This document shows, piece by piece, positions 1 through 13,100 of a stretch of DNA of 64,000 bases. A program made the translations under genes and the position numbers. Position 1 is the first letter of the stretch; every line of letters starts with the position of its first letter. Origin of the DNA: Glandiceps talaboti (lineage: Eukaryota; Hemichordata; Enteropneusta; Spengelidae); assembly GCF_964340395.1 (NCBI RefSeq), contig NC_135567.1, forward strand, positions 20,771,806 to 20,835,805. Reading direction: 5' to 3'. The notes under the pieces were generated by a model. It saw only the letters and a list, made by a program, of their open reading frames with translations. It was not told where the DNA came from and searched no databases.

Positions 1-173
1 CCATGTCAATCAATCTGTGGTAAATTTGTGGCTTTTTTTGAATGGAAATGACTAACATTACATAAACTGCAGAAGACACTGGATGTAAATCATGGCTATG
101 ATGACCTCATCAATTTGCAATGATGTCATTTTTTTACGGTGATCGTCAATTTGCCATGACATCGTTACATTTT

Positions 174-325
174 GATGACATCACTAATTTGCTATGACAT
201 CATTACATTTGATGACATCACTAATTTGCTATGACATCATTACATTTGATGACATCACTAATTTGCTATGACATCATTATGTTGTGATGACATCACTAAT
301 TAACCATATCATTACTTTGCTATGA
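174..325. repeat. Minisatellite, 37-bp unit, about 4 copies
   Basis: Copies begin near 174, 211, 248 and 286 with gatgacatcactaatttgct and continue with atgacatcattac. A degenerate copy precedes them from about 140. Confidence 0.85.
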
Positions 326-1427
326 TGACATCATTGAAACAAATGCAAAAATTGTTTGTTTTTTTAAAAAGAAGATGATCCTCAAAACAAAGACCATAGA
401 AAGTTGTCTGTAACCACAGATTATCTTGCTGAGTATAATATGTCATTTCTAAGGAAAAGATTTTCAAACTAAAAATGAACGAGTTCAGTGTTTATGAAAC
501 TCTCTATTCAGACTGGCAGGGTGTATCAAAGACACTGTCAAACCAAGTGATTTTTAAAGAGACAATCTTGTAGTAAAACACCTCGTTTTTATTTATTTTA
601 TCAATTTTTAGAGCTATCACTCCTTCCATTTACATATTTGCATAAACTATATTGTCCAAAATCTACTCAAACTTTTCACCAATTAACCTTAGAAAAGTGT
701 TATCACCATGACAACTACCTCCATGTTTACAAACACAATTAAAGAAATACGACAAAAATTCTAATCAAAATAACATATGACGGCAAAAATTAGCTATACA
801 ATACAGAATTAGCTTTTATTGTTTTATTATAGAAAATAAGGCAATGTTAAATTGCTTTCTGTCAAATAAGCAGTTGATGGCTAGTCAAAATAATGTTTTT
901 GTTTACTGCCACTAAAGAGTGAAACTTTTCACTCTACCTCCAGTTTATTTAAGTCTACATATTTCATTCTACATCTACGGTCCTTGGCTACATGATATGT
1001 GTTACCAGGGCAACATCCCCGCTCTCAAATAAAAACAAGAGCATTCACACTTTGACCACAAGATGGTGCTATACATTTGCCATCTTAGTAACCTTTTCGG
1101 CCTCAAATTAGTAACCGTTTTCAAAAATCGTAATGAGTTGTTACAATACACTGAAATATTGCTACAATGTTACAATGTTTACAATACACTAGTAAATCAC
1201 TACATATTGTTTTCTGCTAAAAATTCATTCTACATTTTAATCAGCAGATTTCATTATTTGTTTTTAAAATTTTTCTTACAAAGTACGAAAAAGAATTATC
1301 ACACAAAAATAAACCATGCAGAAGTTTCTTTGTTTTCACAAAAACCGAAGATAATGTTGTATTAGTATTTGTTTACTGTATTTAGTGTAAGAAGCGGCAG
1401 TGTGCTGTTAGTACTGAAGATAGAAAC

Positions 1428-1615
1428 ATGTTATTGGCAAGTTGCCATGACCTATTAACTGCATGCTAATTATATTGGCATACTGCCAACTTCTATTTGC
1501 TTCATGTCATTTTCTATTGGCTGGATGCCAATTATGTTGGCAAGTTGCCAATTTCTTTTGGCTGGATGCCAATTTGTGCTGGCATACTGCCAATTCCTAC
1601 TGATTTGTTACCAAT
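1428..1615. repeat. Degenerate short repeats with TTGGCA / TGCCAA inverted halves
   Basis: Phrases such as ttggcaagttgcca, ggcatactgccaa and ggctggatgccaatt recur about every 40 bp. Related copies appear at 3890-3990, on the other side of the 2705-3876 element, and at 2476-2492. Confidence 0.6.
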
Positions 1616-1743
1616 TAATTTTGTTTTTCGAGGTTTCTCGTAACAAATTATCAATCAGGTAAGAAAAGTAACTCATTCCAAAATTTCACAGAGCAGAGAG
1701 TGGGAATAGAAGAGACCTTACCACCAAGGAAGAATAGAAGAAA

Positions 1744-1749
1744 TTTATT
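1744..1749 (-). promoter_or_regulatory. Candidate talin polyadenylation signal
   Basis: The plus strand reads tttatt, which is AATAAA on the talin strand, about 340 nt past the stop codon. Other AATAAA-type hexamers lie further downstream (for example around 810-825 and 589-599), so the real cleavage site cannot be chosen from sequence alone. Confidence 0.3.
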
Positions 1750-2086
1750 GGATAGACACCTTGATTTGTAAAAAATCCCACTTTATCATTATGGAAGCCA
1801 CGTCACAATCTTTGCATATAAATCATCGTTTGTTCACAAGTTACATGTAAATGTTTTCCCTCTACTAACAAAATTGTAAAAGTCCCTCTTTTCAAAGCAG
1901 TATCTACCCTCAACAAAGTGGTATATTCCTATTTTTATATACATTCGTTGTTTAACCATTATCTATGAATCTAGTCAATAGATATTCTATGTTGTCATAA
2001 TCTGCCCCACCCCTTGTAACTAATGGTTCCTTCCTGTATTGTCAAAATATGGAATATACCACTTTTAAGAGGGATGTTTAAGATAC

Positions 2087-2332
2087 TCAATCGGAATCAT
2101 CTTGAGGTCTATTTTTGTATTTGGCTTGTCTGATTATTGCGAGTTGTTTCCTTGCAGTTTCCAATTCTTTCTCTTTCATCAAAATAATTTCTTGTGCCTG
2201 TATTTCTTGCGCAATACTTCCAACCATTCGTTGATTGAGTTCAACACCTGGTCTCTCCTCAACCCACTCAGCTGCTGCTTGTGCTGACCTCACAAGGTTA
2301 TCTGAAGCACGTTTCACTGCATTACCAGCAGC
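2087..2332 (-). CDS. TLN: Talin exon w42 (last): end of R13 and dimerisation helix, with stop
   Basis: The 82 codons include the TGA stop. The exon starts in phase 0 with [14 protein letters not shown], a near-exact talin block. It ends with the dimerisation helix, where [14 protein letters not shown] carries the arginine matching human R2526. The acceptor reads ttctcctag. The tail RPQDDSD is shorter than the human one by about three residues. Confidence 0.97.
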   Translation of the reverse strand, partial: AAGNAVKRASDNLVRSAQAAAEWVEERPGVELNQRMVGSIAQEIQAQEIILMKEKELETARKQLAIIRQAKYKNRPQDDSD

Positions 2333-5300
2333 CTAGGAGAAAACAAATAATGCACAGATATAATATTTAGGTTTTACAGTGTTTGTAATAATCTAATAAA
2401 TGACAGTGATTGCCCTTCTACGACAATGTTTATACTTAGAATAAGTTATCAGGCTAAAATGCCAATAAAAACATCTTATTGGCAAGTTGCAAGATAACAG
2501 TGCCGTTACAAGGTTATCTGAAGTACGTTTCACTGCAATACCAGCAGCCTAGGAGAAAACAAATAATGCACAGATATAATATTTAGGTTTTACAGTAGTT
2601 GTAATAATCTAATAATGACAGTGATGGCCCTTCTACGACAATGTTTATACTTAGAATAAGTTATCAGGCTAAAATGCCAATAACAAGTCATTGAGAATGA
2701 CATAGTCCCCGCTATAATTGGGTTTTAAGGAATTATCACTACTCTGATCACGCAACAACATTTGTGAACCTAAAACAAACAGACTTAGATATGTTGTGTG
2801 TGCTTGTTGGACATGGAATATGCCTCCAACAATAAAGGATTGGTTGGATATAGGGGATCATATCACGATGAAAATGGAGTCTGAGTTATGGCTTTGGACA
2901 TGGAAAATTCACAAACAAAATGGCTGCCAGGCAGCCATATTTGATCGTATCACGACGAAAATGGATATGCACATGTATGTCATAGAACACTGTCCTAATA
3001 CCAACTTTAAATGAGATCTGTTCAAGCATGTCTGAGTTATGGCTTTGGACATGAAAATTCGCAAACAAAATGGCTGCCAGGCAGCCATATTGGATTGTAT
3101 CACAATGAAAATGGATATGCACATGTATGTCATAGAACACTGTCCAAATACCAACTTTGAATGAGATCTGTTTAAGCATGTCTGAGTTATGGCTTTGGAC
3201 ATGGAAAATTCACAAACAAAATGGCTGGCAGGCAGCCATATTGGATCGTATCACGATGAAAATGGATATACACATGTATGTCATAGAACACTGTCCTAAT
3301 ACCAACTTTGAATGAGATCTGTTCAAGCATGTCTGAGTTATGGCTTTGGACATGAAAATTCACAAACAAAATGGCTACCAGGCAGCCATATTGGATCGTA
3401 TCACAATGAAAATGGATATGCACATGTATGTCATAGAACACTGTCCTAATACCAACTTTGAATGAGATCTGTTCAAGCATGTCTGAGTTATGGCTTTGGA
3501 CATGAAAATTCACAAACAAAATGGCTGCTAGGCGGCCATATTGGATCGTATCATGACAACAATGAATATGCACATGTATGTCATAGAACACTGTCCTAAT
3601 ACCAACTTTGAATGAGATCTGTTAAAGCATGTCTGAGTTATGGCTCTGGACAGGGAAAATTCGCAAACAAAATGGTTGCTAGGCGGCCATATTGGATCGT
3701 ATCATAAAACAAATTGACGTGCATATGTATGCCATAGTATGTTGCCCCTGTACCAAGTTTGAAAAAAATCGGTCCAGGCATCTCCAAGAAACAGCTGCGG
3801 ATGGACGGACGCACGGACACACGGACAGACAGAACCCAATCCATAAGTCCCCGTTCCGGACTTCGTCCGCGGGGACTAAAAATATTTTATTGGCAAGTTG
3901 CCAGCTCCCACTGGCTCTATTCCAATAATTATTGGCAATATGCCAGTTCTTATATTGGCTTTATGCCAATTATTATTGGCATGTTGCCAGCAGACTACAA
4001 GAAAACAAATGATACATACACATAAGTTTTTGTGTACATTTAATTTTGTTTCTGTCTATTTACGCTATGTGATCTTTTGAGTGTTGTTGAGTTCTTTTTT
4101 TCCCCGAAAAATAAAGTTGAATAAAAACAATAAATGTTTTGCTGAAACAAAATTTGTGTCAGAGTATGAATGACTACTCACCTGCAGCCTTCTCATTGGT
4201 TCACTAAATGTGTCTGCTTTCACTTTACAAGCAACTAATAGTTGAGCTGTAGAACTAGCTACAGCTTTGGCAGACGATATCAGTCGCTCCTCACTTGCAT
4301 TGCCTTGTACCGCAGAATTTGCAGCCTCACACAGGTTATTGGTTGCCACGGCAACTCTACGAGCCTGTATGAAAACAAAAGATACATGTAATTTTAAAGT
4401 TATCTCTTTTGACTGATAGAATGCTACATGTCAAGTTTAACCAGATGTATTGTGGGAGGATGTCAAGTCCAACCAGATGTATTGTGGGAGGATGTCAAGT
4501 CCAACCAGATGTATTGTGGGAGGATGTCAAGTTCAACCAGATGTATTGTGGGAGGATGTCAAGTCCAACCAGATGTATTGTGGGAGGATGTCAAGTCCAA
4601 CCAGATGTATTGTGGGAGGATGTCAAGTCCAACCAGATGTATTGTGGGAGGATGTCAAGTTCAACCAGATGTATTGTGGGAGGATGTCAAGTCCAACCAG
4701 ATGTATTGTGGGAGGATGTCAAGTCCAACCAGATGTATTGTGGGAGGATGTCAAGTTCAACCAGATGTATTGTGGGAGGATGTCAAGTTCAACCAGATGT
4801 ATTGTGGGAGGATGTCAAGTCCAACCAGATGTATTGTGGGAGGATGTCAAGTCCAACCAGATGTATTGTGGGAGGATGTCAAGTCCAACCAGATGTATTG
4901 TGGGAGGATGTCAAGTCCACCAAGATGTATTGTGGGAGGATGTCAAGTTCAACCAGATGTATTGTGGGAGGATGTCAAGTCCAACCAGATGTATTGTGGG
5001 AGGATGTCAAGTTCAACCAGATGTATTGTGGGAGGATGTCAAGTCCAACCAGATGTATTGTGGGAGGATGTCAAGTCCAACCAGATGTATTGTGGGAGGA
5101 TGTCAAGTCCAACCAGATGTATTGTGGGAGGATGTCAAGTTCAACCAGATGTATTGTGGGAGGATGTCAAGTCCAACCAGATGTATTGTGGGAGGATGTC
5201 AAGTTCAACCAGATGTATTGTGGGAGGATATCAAATTAAGGCAGCTGATTTCAAACTTGCTCTGTTTGCCGAAAGCAGTAACAAATGTATGCAGGATATA

Positions 5301-6918
5301 TAATACTTACAGCCGATATGAGTCCAAGTGACCACTGTCCATCATCATAGGCATTAGCAGGTATAGCACCAATCTATAAAGTAAACAGGTCATATAAACA
5401 ATTAGAACTAAGTATTGTGAGTGGTGTGTCATAGTGACTGGGAGATGTGTATATGTATGATATATTTACTATCTCTCCTATTGGACACCACCTCAAATAG
5501 CATCACAATCTGCGCCATTGGACACCACCTCAAACAGCATCACAATCTGCACCATTGGACACCACCTCAAACAGCATCACAATCTGCACTGACTTCACCA
5601 CCACCCTACTATCAAGCACAACCACCCCTACCACTAACAGCATCACAACCACCCCTACCACTAACAGCATCACAACCACCCCTACCACTAACAGCATCAC
5701 AACCACCCCTACCACTAACAGCACTACAACTATCACCCACATCATCACCACCAATACAACCCTTACTGTATGACACCATCAACAGCACCACATGTACCAT
5801 ACACCACCACCACATGTACCATACAACACCACCACCACCACCACCACCACCACAATCACACTACCACACCAACAATACCACAACCACCATCCACACCATT
5901 ACCATCAATACCACTCCTACCACAACCACCACCATCACTGCTACCACCCAAACCATACACCACCAACATCACACCTTGTACCATCACCACCCCTAACCAT
6001 AAACTACCACCAACAGCACCACAACCAGTACCCACATCACTACCAATACCACCCAAATCATATACTACCACCACCACCATACCAATACCACTATCATACA
6101 CTACCACCATACAATACCACCCAAACCACACACAACCATATCACCACCACCACCACTACCACACTTCTACCACCCAAACCACACACTTCCATACCACCAC
6201 ACACTACTATACCACCACTACCACCACCCAAAACACATACTACCATACCACTATAACCACCACCACCACACTACTACCACCCAAACCACCACCACCACAC
6301 TACTACTACAACCACCACCACCACACTGCCACCAACCCTAAGTTTTTTCCATAACATAACTTACCTTTCCTTGAGCCACCAATTCTCTCTGAGCGGCTGA
6401 TGCAGCTTTCACCAAAACACTAGTTGCTGACGCAATTGCTTTAGCAGCTTCTAAAATTTGTTCAGCAAAGTCTAAGTTCTCGTCAGCTTCCTGTAAAAAA
6501 AATGCCATACATTTTAAAAACAACAAAAGTTATTACAGAAACATCAGAATTATAAAATTAGTTACCATGGCAACATTGATAACACTGTTCGTATCCAATA
6601 TCATATATAGCAATAACCTGTGACCCCAACTGTGACCTTTGCCTTTACTGTAAACTTTGAACCGTATTACCGGTATAACCCCTTCTTCCAATGATGATAT
6701 TAAACTTTCTTTCTTTGCTATCATCTTGGGTCCTACCCCATCTTTTTTCTCTCTATGTCAACATACATGTACATCTACCACTCTCAGTTTATATTGTTTT
6801 CATGCTTGGACATCATTTCTTTTCACTCACTAACACTAACAGAATACATTTAGTGGTCAACTTTATGGTCCTAATTCTTGCTGTACCACATATAGACATA
6901 CAAACACATACACACACA

Positions 6919-6956
<38 letters not shown>

Positions 6957-7082
6957 CATACATACACACACATACATGTACATACACACATACATATACA
7001 CATAAACATACACACATACACATACACATACACATGCATGCGCATATGCACGCACGTACACACACACACACACACACACACA

Positions 7083-7118
<36 letters not shown>

Positions 7119-10100
7119 TTAAATTTCAGTTTTAGTATCTTCTTCGTCATCTTCTTCCCTTCTCTCTCCATCATGATGTATATTTCCAGCAGTTGTTGAT
7201 ATATGTCTGATACTGGTTGATTGGACAACATTACCAACCAAATAACAAACATATCAAACAGCTACTGGTACTTATCAAACAGCTACTGGTACTTATCAAA
7301 CAGCTACTGGTACTTATCAAACAGCGACTGGTACTTATCAAACAGCTACTGGTACTTATCAAACAGCTAACAGCTACTGGTACTTATCAAACAGCTACTG
7401 GTACTTATCAAACAGCTACTGGTACTTATCAAACAGCTACTGGTACTTATCAAACAGCGACTGGTACTTATCAAACAGCTACTGGTACTTATCAAACAGC
7501 TAACAGCTACTGGTACTTATCAAACAGCTACTGGTACTTATCAAACAGCGACTGGTACTTATCAAACAGCTACTGGTACTTATCAAACAGCGACTGGTAC
7601 TTATCAAACAGCTACTGGTACTTATCAAACAGCTAACAGCTACTGGTACTTATCAAACAGCTAACAGCTACTGGTACTTATCAAACAGCTACTGGTACTT
7701 ATCAAACAGCTACTGGTACTTATCAAACAGCTACTGGTACTTATCAAACAGCGACTGGTACTTATCAAACAGCTACTGGTACTTATCAAACAGCTAACAG
7801 CTATTGGTACTTATCAAACAGCTACTGGTACTTATCAAACAGCGACTGGTACTTATCAAACAGCTACTGGTACTTATCAAACAGCTACTGGTACTTATCA
7901 AACAGCTCTTGGAATATATTGCAGTGGCTGGTACAGTACATATCACATGGCTATTGGTACATATCACATGGCTATTGGTACATATCACATGGCTATTGGT
8001 ACATATCAAACCGTTACTAGCAACTATCAAACAATTAGTGGCATTCATCACACAGCTAGTAACATACATCAAACAGTTACTAGTACATATCAAACGCAGT
8101 ACTAAAACATATCATACACCAACTAGTATATATCACACATATCACATTGCTACAAGCAAATATCAATCAGCTATCCTCACATATCACATTGCTACATGCA
8201 AATATCAATCAGCTACCCTCACATATCACATGGCTACAGGCAAATATCAATCAGCTACCCTCACATATCACATGGCTACAGGCAAATATCAATCAGCTAC
8301 CCTCACATATCTCATTGCTATTGGCATATATCTAATATTTGTATGTCTACTTACTCTGTATTTGGTTTGTTCTCTTGGTCTGAGTTGTTGCAGTTTTCTT
8401 GCTGCAGCTTCAATGGAAGACGCAGCTGATAATAATTCATTCTCTGCAATAACATGTGGGTCTTCAGGATCCACCCAATCAGAGCCTGAAATACATTTGA
8501 TAACAAGTAAATATATGCAAATTTATGAACTTGATTCTATGTCTTCAGGAACCACCCAATCAGAGCCTGAAATACATTTGATAACATGTAAATATACGCA
8601 AATTTATGAACTTGATTCTATGTCTTCAGGATCCACCCAATCAGAGCCTGAAATACATTTGATAACATGTAAGTATATACAAATTAATGTACTTGATGCT
8701 ATGTCATAACATGTGGGTCTTCATGATCCATCCAATCACAGCTGATATTCATTTGATAAAATGTAAATATATGCAAATTATTGTACTTTTATTCAATATT
8801 TGTTACTTTTCATACTCAATCAGTGGTGGTTCACTGTAGTAAAATAAAAGAAAAATTTGCCTATTATTAAATATGCAATACCAGTGATTGTTAACAATTA
8901 TTGTTACACAACAAAGGTGTAGAAAGTGAGTCCAGATGTTCCTAATAACTTAATATGCTAATGACATTCATACCTTTCAGAGCCTCAGCACATTGGACAA
9001 GCTCACCCACTGATGTAGCCACTTTTTTGGAGTATTCAACCAATCTCTGTTTTGCCTCTATTGTTGGTCTTTGTATTATCTGTGTAAAATGAAAACAATA
9101 TGAGATCCAAAAACAAACTTTCCTGCTTATATCCCTAAAAACAATTAAAGAATTCTCTCCAGATTTAGCAATGATAAAGGTTATTTCTGTTCCTTTTGAA
9201 CTTATCAAAGTGTTCACCATCTTTTTTTCAAGGAAATTGACAAACTGTTACTTTCCCACAGAGTTGGACATTATTCAATGTCCATATTGGAATCTACAAT
9301 TCTGAGAATGGGTCGGAATTTTCATGAACTAATAATAATGAGAGGTACACCAGATATTCAAGGAGGTCCTTGTGGGCATACGTAGTATTGAAAGAAACAC
9401 CATATATTCTAGGAGGTCCTTGTGGGCATACATAGTATTGAAAGGAACACCATATATTCTAGGAGGTCCTTGTAGGCATACATAGTATTGAAAGGAACAC
9501 CATATATTCTAGGAGGTCCTTGTAGGCATACACAGTATTGAAAGGAACACCATATATTCTAGGAGGTCCTAGTAGGCATACATAGTATTGAAAGGAACAC
9601 CATATATTCTAGGAGGTCCTAGTAGGCATACATAGTATTGAAAGGAACACCATATATTCTAGGAGGTCCTTGTAGGCATAGGTAGTATTGAAATGAACAC
9701 TGGGGATGACATACCTCCTGTACATGTTCCAGGAGATCCTTGTAGGCATAGGTACATTCTCTTCCTGTTAAAATTGTACGTTCTTTTAACTCTATTGATT
9801 CAGCCCCTGATGCTGCACCCTGCAACATGAATAATACAAGACAATGTACATCAAATAAGTAATGCACCCTGTAACATGAATAATACAAGGCAATGTACAT
9901 CAAATAAGTAATGCACCCTGTACCATGAATAATACAAGACAATGTATATCAAATAAGCAATGCACCCTGTAACATGAATAATACAAGACAATGTATATCA
10001 AATAAAGCATACTTCACATCACTTTACTAAGAAAAATATTGCTTGGGGGAGGGTGGGAGTGGGCAGGTGGGTGTACCAGCTGGCAGGTGTTGGGCACCAG

Positions 10101-13100
10101 TGGCAGATAGATAACAGATATAGTTCCCAAGTGGGAAATGGACAAGAGATGGGTCCCTAATCACAATGCAGACATGTGAAGGGGTACCAGGAGCAGATAC
10201 TGGGTACCTATGACAGGTGGACAGTAAAGATGGGTCCCCAGGGGCAGATGGACAGGATGAGATGACACTAATGGCAGGTGGACATGTGATAGGACCCCAG
10301 GGGCAGATGGACAGGATGAGATGACACTAATGGCAGGTGGACATTGGATAGGACCCCAGGTGCAGATGGACAGTATGAGATGGTACCAGCACTTATTCTT
10401 AGTACTATCCTATATTGTTCCCTAATTTGTTCAAGATACAGGGAAATCTGTTTCTCTTATCAGGTTTGTTTATGTCCACCATGTAGTATATTATTTTCAT
10501 AGGTTTGTTTATGTCCACCATGTAGTATATTATTTTCATAGGTTTGTTTATGTCCACTATGTAGTATATTATTTTCATAGGTTTGTTGATGTCCACCATG
10601 TAGTATATTATTTTTCATAGGTTTGTTTATGTCCACCATGTAGTATATTATTTTCATAGGTTTGTTGATGTCCACCATGTAGTATATTATTTTTCATAGG
10701 TTTGTTGATGTCCACCATGTAGTATATTATTTTCATTTAATACAAAAAAAGACTTACTTTCACAACTATGATCAACTCAGCAATTGCTTTACGTCCCATG
10801 TTTGATGTTGCTATGACATCATCTTGACGACATGAGTTGCCAGCAGCAACAGCTTTAGCAGTTGCCAGGGTAACTGGTTTAGTAGCTCTGATAAGTTCTT
10901 CTGGAGTTACAGTTCTACCTGGGATACCAGGTGAATCAAAAGCCTAGACGAAAATATGGAGATAAGATTGTGTGAATTTGTATCTGAGACAGAATCTTAA
11001 GATTAAAACAGAGAATAGGTAGAATTGTGAATATGCACATGAATGTGAATCTAAGACCTAGAATACAGTATGGAGATAGATTTGTGATCTGTGTATGAAC
11101 GTTAATCGAAGGCTTCCAAGAAATAACATATAAATGCAGTAATTTCACTTTGTATCAAGTTAATAATTTTAGGATTTTTGGAATCCATATCTGAATAGAA
11201 AAGAGAAATCAAACAAACAAACAAACAACATATGCAAATAAGAATGAGGGTAGTTGATCAGGACATATTGAACAGTCAATATTCTTTACTAAGTTTACCT
11301 GTGCATTATAATCTTTGTAATTCTACTGATCAACTAAGCTGACTATTGAATATCTGAATAGAAAAGACAACATATGCAAATGAGGATGAGGGTGTTGTTG
11401 ATCAGGACATACTGATCATTAAATATCTTTGTTTATGCAAATGAGGCAGTCAATACTGATAGTTGGAAAACTAAAACTGTGCCATATTTTAAAAGATTTC
11501 ATGACTACAATAATGACACTTACTCTTGCATCTTGACCAATTATCTCAATTGTTGACTCCAATGCCCTTGTTCCTCTTGCAGCCTCATCTTCAACACTCT
11601 TAACAGTCTTCAACAATGATGTCACATTAGTTACCATAACCTGTATAGGTAGTAAATACAAACAATGCCAAGTCTGATTCTCACACAGAGATTTGATTCT
11701 ATCGAAAGTACTTAGTTTGAAATAGAGCATGTTTACATTTATTTACTTTTTTCCCTAAAATACCAACTATACTATTTGGCTGTTTATATTTTGACATTGT
11801 GTGATATGTAAGTTGTTTAGTGTGATATATATGTTGTTTTGTGTGATATGTATGTTGTTTAGTGTGATATGTAAGTTATTTTGTGTGATATGTATGTTGT
11901 TTTGTGTGATATGTAAGTTGTTTTGTGTGATATGTAAGTTATTTTGTGATGTATTTTTTGTTGTTCTCTGGACTAAGAGTCTGTAAAAAAGTTTTAGCAA
12001 AATAAAGAACAAAAGATAAGGAATAGACGAGATAATGGTACAACTTCTTCAAAGCCAAAATTTCCTTCTAAGATTATTGTTGAATCAAAATTTTGGTATT
12101 TTTTGGAGGTCGCTACTATTATAATAATTTCCAGTCTAAAATGAAACTGAAATATGTCAACAATTAAAAACAACAAATACAAACTTTGATCATTTTACTT
12201 TTGCTAGGAAACACTTGGTTGAATTACTGTAACAGACATTTTAATTTCTAATTTGATGTCATGACTAGGTATAAAATATACATCGATTTGAACTTTTATC
12301 CCTTTTATAGAAATTCTGTTTGGATGTATAGGAGTGATAATAGCATCAGTTACCATGGTAACGGAAGTCTAAGATAAGATGAACTTATGGAAGATAATGA
12401 TGAAAGGAAAGAGTAAATAGATATCACACAGAAGGAAGTAAACAGTGGAGATGATAGCTTAGAAACAAACAAACGGAAAGGTTGATTTGTGGATAATTCT
12501 TACAACTTGTAAATATTGGTAAACATCTTATAATGTAAATATTGGTAAACATCTTATAATGTAAATATTGGTAAACATCTTACAACTTGTAAATATTGGT
12601 AAACATCTTATAATGTAAATATTGTTAAACATCTTACTATGTAAATATTTGTATACATCCTATGTGAATATTGGTAAACATCCTATAATATAACTATTGG
12701 TAAACATCTTACAATGTAGATATTGGTAAACATCTTATAATGTAAATATTGGTAAACATCTTGCAATGTAAATATTGGTAAATATATTTAAATGGACATC
12801 CAAGACTTTTTACTAGTCCTGTATCATACACTGATTATTTGTGAATTGGATGGCGATTGTCTTGGAACTTTGAACTCTCTTGAATTGTACTTTGACTTTC
12901 TTGGCAGCAGTGTTTTGGCCAAACCAAGGCAATAATCTCTGCAATCATTACAGTGCATATCTAGCTTTAGCTTCTACCTAGACAACAATTCAGTGACTGT
13001 GGGCAAATTGAATTTGACATTGTGGTGACAACAAGTCTAAGAGCTAAATAGTCTACAAAAATATAAGTTCTGATAACAATAATACACTGTATCACACTCA

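Larger units (their letters stand above)
1..2086. other. Downstream of the talin stop: 3' UTR and flanking DNA without recognised genes
   Basis: No conserved coding sequence was recognised. The left part (about 140-320) is a short tandem repeat. Positions 1428-1615 hold degenerate copies of a TTGGCAnnnTGCCAA-like inverted motif. The longest open frame, 100 codons at 1063-1365 on the plus strand, has low-complexity AT-rich composition and no family resemblance, so it is probably chance. The proximal few hundred bases next to 2087 should be talin 3' UTR. Confidence 0.6.

Noticed and set aside
1063-1365. 100-codon plus-strand frame
   Set aside because: AT-rich, no recognisable domain, and no promoter or splice context; most likely chance.
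2705-3876. Possible CRISPR-like or phage array in the 150-bp repeats, and in other arrays of this window
   Set aside because: Direct tandem units without unique spacers, in a eukaryotic intron; not a CRISPR.
3898-4080. Short frames overlapping the end of the 2705-3876 element
   Set aside because: They begin in repeat sequence and have no family resemblance.
4409-5331. Three overlapping open frames of about 280-290 codons on the plus strand
   Set aside because: They are the three frames of a stop-free 32-bp minisatellite; identical repeats in all frames are not a protein gene.
5421-6354. Pro/Thr/His-rich frames of 150-194 codons
   Set aside because: Compositional artefacts of the A+C-rich arrays; overlapping in several frames.
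7217-8709. 301-codon plus-strand frame and others in the 21-bp array
   Set aside because: Period divisible by three; the frame runs antisense over talin exon w38, which is strongly conserved.
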